A stretch of DNA of 7,080 nt from Pedosphaera sp. (GTDB lineage Bacteria > Verrucomicrobiota > Verrucomicrobiae > Limisphaerales > Pedosphaeraceae): the NCBI GenBank assembly GCA_028293265.1, contig JAQGPB010000117.1:1-7080 (forward strand). The letters are read 5' to 3'. Of the stretch, positions 5,994 through 7,080 are shown piece by piece (positions within the stretch are counted from its first letter, which is position 1; each line of letters starts with the position of its first letter). A program made the translations under genes and the position numbers. The notes beneath the pieces are model-generated. The model searched no databases and was not told where the DNA came from. It was given only the letters and a program-made list of their open reading frames with translations.

Positions 5994-6380
5994 ATGGATC
6001 ACTCGCCCGGTTTTTTGAAGGTTGTCAATGAAGCGCGCGCCAGCGTGAAGGAAATCACCATTGACCAGGCGCGCGAACGGCTCGCCAAAAATCCCAAAGC
6101 CGTCCTGCTCGATGTGCGGGAAGATTTGGAATGGCGGAAAGGTCATGCCACACAGGCGGTTCATTTGGGCAAGGGCGTTCTCGAACGGGATTTGGAGGGG
6201 ATGTTTCCCGACCCGGACACCGAATTGATCATGTATTGCGGCGGCGGTTACCGCTCCATCCTCACTGCGGCCAGCGCGCAGAGAATGGGCTATCGCAAGG
6301 TGAGTTCATTGATGGGCGGTTACAAGGGAATGGTCCAGGCGCAATGGCCGATGAAAGCAGATTCGACCGAGGTGGTTTGA
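5994..6380 (+). CDS. Single-domain rhodanese (sulfurtransferase) protein
   Basis: The 128-residue protein is one rhodanese domain with no signal peptide. The start of the domain is ITIDQARERL (21-30), followed by VLLDVREDLEWRKGHATQAVHL (37-58), the family's D-V-R and G-H-pattern blocks. The active-site loop is YCGGGYRS (81-88) with catalytic C82, a six-residue loop CGGGYR typical of sulfur-transferring rhodaneses. The closing block is GYRKVSSLMGGYKGMVQAQWP (99-119). Such proteins carry a persulfide on the cysteine and pass sulfur to acceptors such as cyanide, thiols or sulfur-carrier proteins; the natural acceptor is unknown. The ATG at 5994 gives a normal N-terminus and follows a promoter-like sequence almost without leader. 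It is transcribed away from the EamA operon and converges on the ABC transporter gene with 13 bases between the stop codons. Confidence 0.94.
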   Translation: MDHSPGFLKVVNEARASVKEITIDQARERLAKNPKAVLLDVREDLEWRKGHATQAVHLGKGVLERDLEGMFPDPDTELIMYCGGGYRSILTAASAQRMGYRKVSSLMGGYKGMVQAQWPMKADSTEVV

Positions 6381-6400
6381 CAGTGTGGCGATGTCAGACC
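6374..6400. terminator. Stem-loop spanning both stop codons at the rhodanese/ABC junction
   Basis: GGTTTGACA (6374-6382) can pair with TGTCAGACC (6392-6400) over 9 bases with one G-U pair in plus-strand RNA, around a 9-base loop. The stem covers the stop codons of both convergent genes. No T-run follows, so it is a candidate bidirectional terminator or 3'-end stabiliser rather than a classical one. Confidence 0.42.
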
Positions 6401-7080
6401 GCGCTGGTTGCAACAGCACCGCTCAGGCTTTCGCCATTCACCCGCGCCGGTTTGGTGAGCTGGCCGTAGTCGAGCTTGATGAGGCGGTCGGCCAGATGAA
6501 AATAATTATCGTCATGGGTGATGACGAGGACGGTTTTGCCGCGGGCTTTCAATTCAGGCAGCAACCGCGTGTAGAAAACCGCCTTGAATTGCGGGTCCTG
6601 GTCGGAGGCCCATTCGTCAAAAAGATAAAACGGGCGGTCTTCCAGATACGCCGTCAGGAGCGCGAGGCGTTTGCGCTGGCCCGTGGACACCGAGGTGGTG
6701 GAGAGATTTCCGTCCACAATTTTCACCTTTCGCTGCAGATGAAACTCGGCGAGATACGCCCGCGCCCGCGCATCCAGATCGGGCGAATGCAGGCCGAGCA
6801 AGGTGTCGAACAGATAAAAATCCGAGAACACGGCCGAAAACATCTGCCGATACTCGTCGCGGTTGCCCTGATCAATCGCCCGGCCATTCAGGCGGATTTC
6901 GCCCGACTCGGGGATGTAAAGGCCGGTGATGATTTTGGCGAGGGTGGATTTGCCGCTGCCATTGCCACCGACCAGGAAAACGAGCTCGCCCGGCTTGAAC
7001 CGCAGGTTGATGGGGCCCAGCACGAAATCCCGGTCTTCGCTTTCCATGTGATAAGCATGGACCACATTGATCAACTCCAG
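6394..7080 (-). CDS. Cyclic-peptide export ABC transporter, ATPase domain (5' end outside the window)
   Basis: The frame is open at the right edge and gives 228 C-terminal residues, an entire nucleotide-binding domain. Visible motifs are Walker A GGNGSGKST (38-46), signature VSTGQRKR (131-138) in place of LSGGQ, Walker B FYLFDEW (151-157) with catalytic E156, and switch H189 in ITHDD. The Q-loop position reads FSAVFSDFYLF (81-91), with Ser instead of Gln. The stretches FSAVFSDFYLFD, STGQRKRLALLTAYLEDRP and FDEWASDQDP.FK are those of the PvdE/SyrD/YojI group, whose members fuse a membrane domain to this ATPase and export cyclic peptides, siderophore precursors or microcin-like peptides. The membrane half should lie beyond 7080, so function rests on the ATPase signature alone. 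A TTG at 7074 is internal, not a start, because Leu-Glu codons before it continue the family pattern. Confidence 0.92.
   Translation of the reverse strand: MELINVVHAYHMESEDRDFVLGPINLRFKPGELVFLVGGNGSGKSTLAKIITGLYIPESGEIRLNGRAIDQGNRDEYRQMFSAVFSDFYLFDTLLGLHSPDLDARARAYLAEFHLQRKVKIVDGNLSTTSVSTGQRKRLALLTAYLEDRPFYLFDEWASDQDPQFKAVFYTRLLPELKARGKTVLVITHDDNYFHLADRLIKLDYGQLTKPARVNGESLSGAVATSAV

Noticed and set aside
5913..6164. N-terminal extension of the EamA transporter
   Set aside because: It would add 84 polar residues and overlap the divergent rhodanese gene, while EamA proteins normally begin just before the first helix.

Overview
The window carries ten recognisable protein-coding genes, two of them cut by the window ends, and almost no free space. 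The base composition is moderately GC-rich. Gene starts have essentially no Shine-Dalgarno sequence. The gene mix (DUF485/solute symporter pair, Cache-HAMP adenylate cyclase, EVE protein, YggS, a small lipoprotein of a type I associate with Verrucomicrobiota) suggests a chromosomal segment of a Verrucomicrobiota bacterium, perhaps of the Pedosphaera/Limisphaerales kind. That placement is inferred from style and memory, not proven. I see no tRNA, rRNA, CRISPR array, insertion sequence or phage gene.

Left block (1-2981, all minus strand). In transcription order it holds an EVE-domain protein, a membrane-bound class III nucleotide cyclase, a DUF485 two-helix membrane protein, and the N-terminus of a sodium:solute symporter that runs off the left edge. 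The DUF485/symporter pair resembles the yjcH-actP arrangement of acetate uptake. The cyclase has a complete catalytic residue set with the Lys/Thr base-recognition pair of class IIIb enzymes, so it most likely makes cAMP. Gaps of 117 and 77 bases leave open whether the block is one transcript.

Middle block (3090-4171, plus strand). It holds a YggS-type PLP-homeostasis protein followed 44 bases later by an unrecognised 108-residue protein with an internal repeat. It diverges from the EVE gene across a 108-base spacer and converges on the next block at a long inverted repeat.

Third block (5912-4197, minus strand). An EamA/DMT membrane transporter, a small cupin and a lipoprotein are spaced by 14 and 31 bases and probably form an operon. 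It diverges from a single-domain rhodanese gene (5994-6380, plus) across an 81-base spacer holding a perfect 12-base palindrome and a promoter-like sequence very close to the rhodanese start.

Right edge (6394-7080, minus strand). This is the ATPase half of a cyclic-peptide-export type ABC transporter (PvdE/SyrD/YojI relatives); its membrane half lies outside the window. It converges on the rhodanese gene at another stem-loop that spans both stop codons.

Most of the window is ordinary housekeeping and transport content. I found no convincing undescribed system. The points most worth a second look are the unknown 108-residue protein, the palindromes in the regulatory gaps, the inverted repeats at both convergent junctions, and what lies beyond the right edge next to the peptide exporter.
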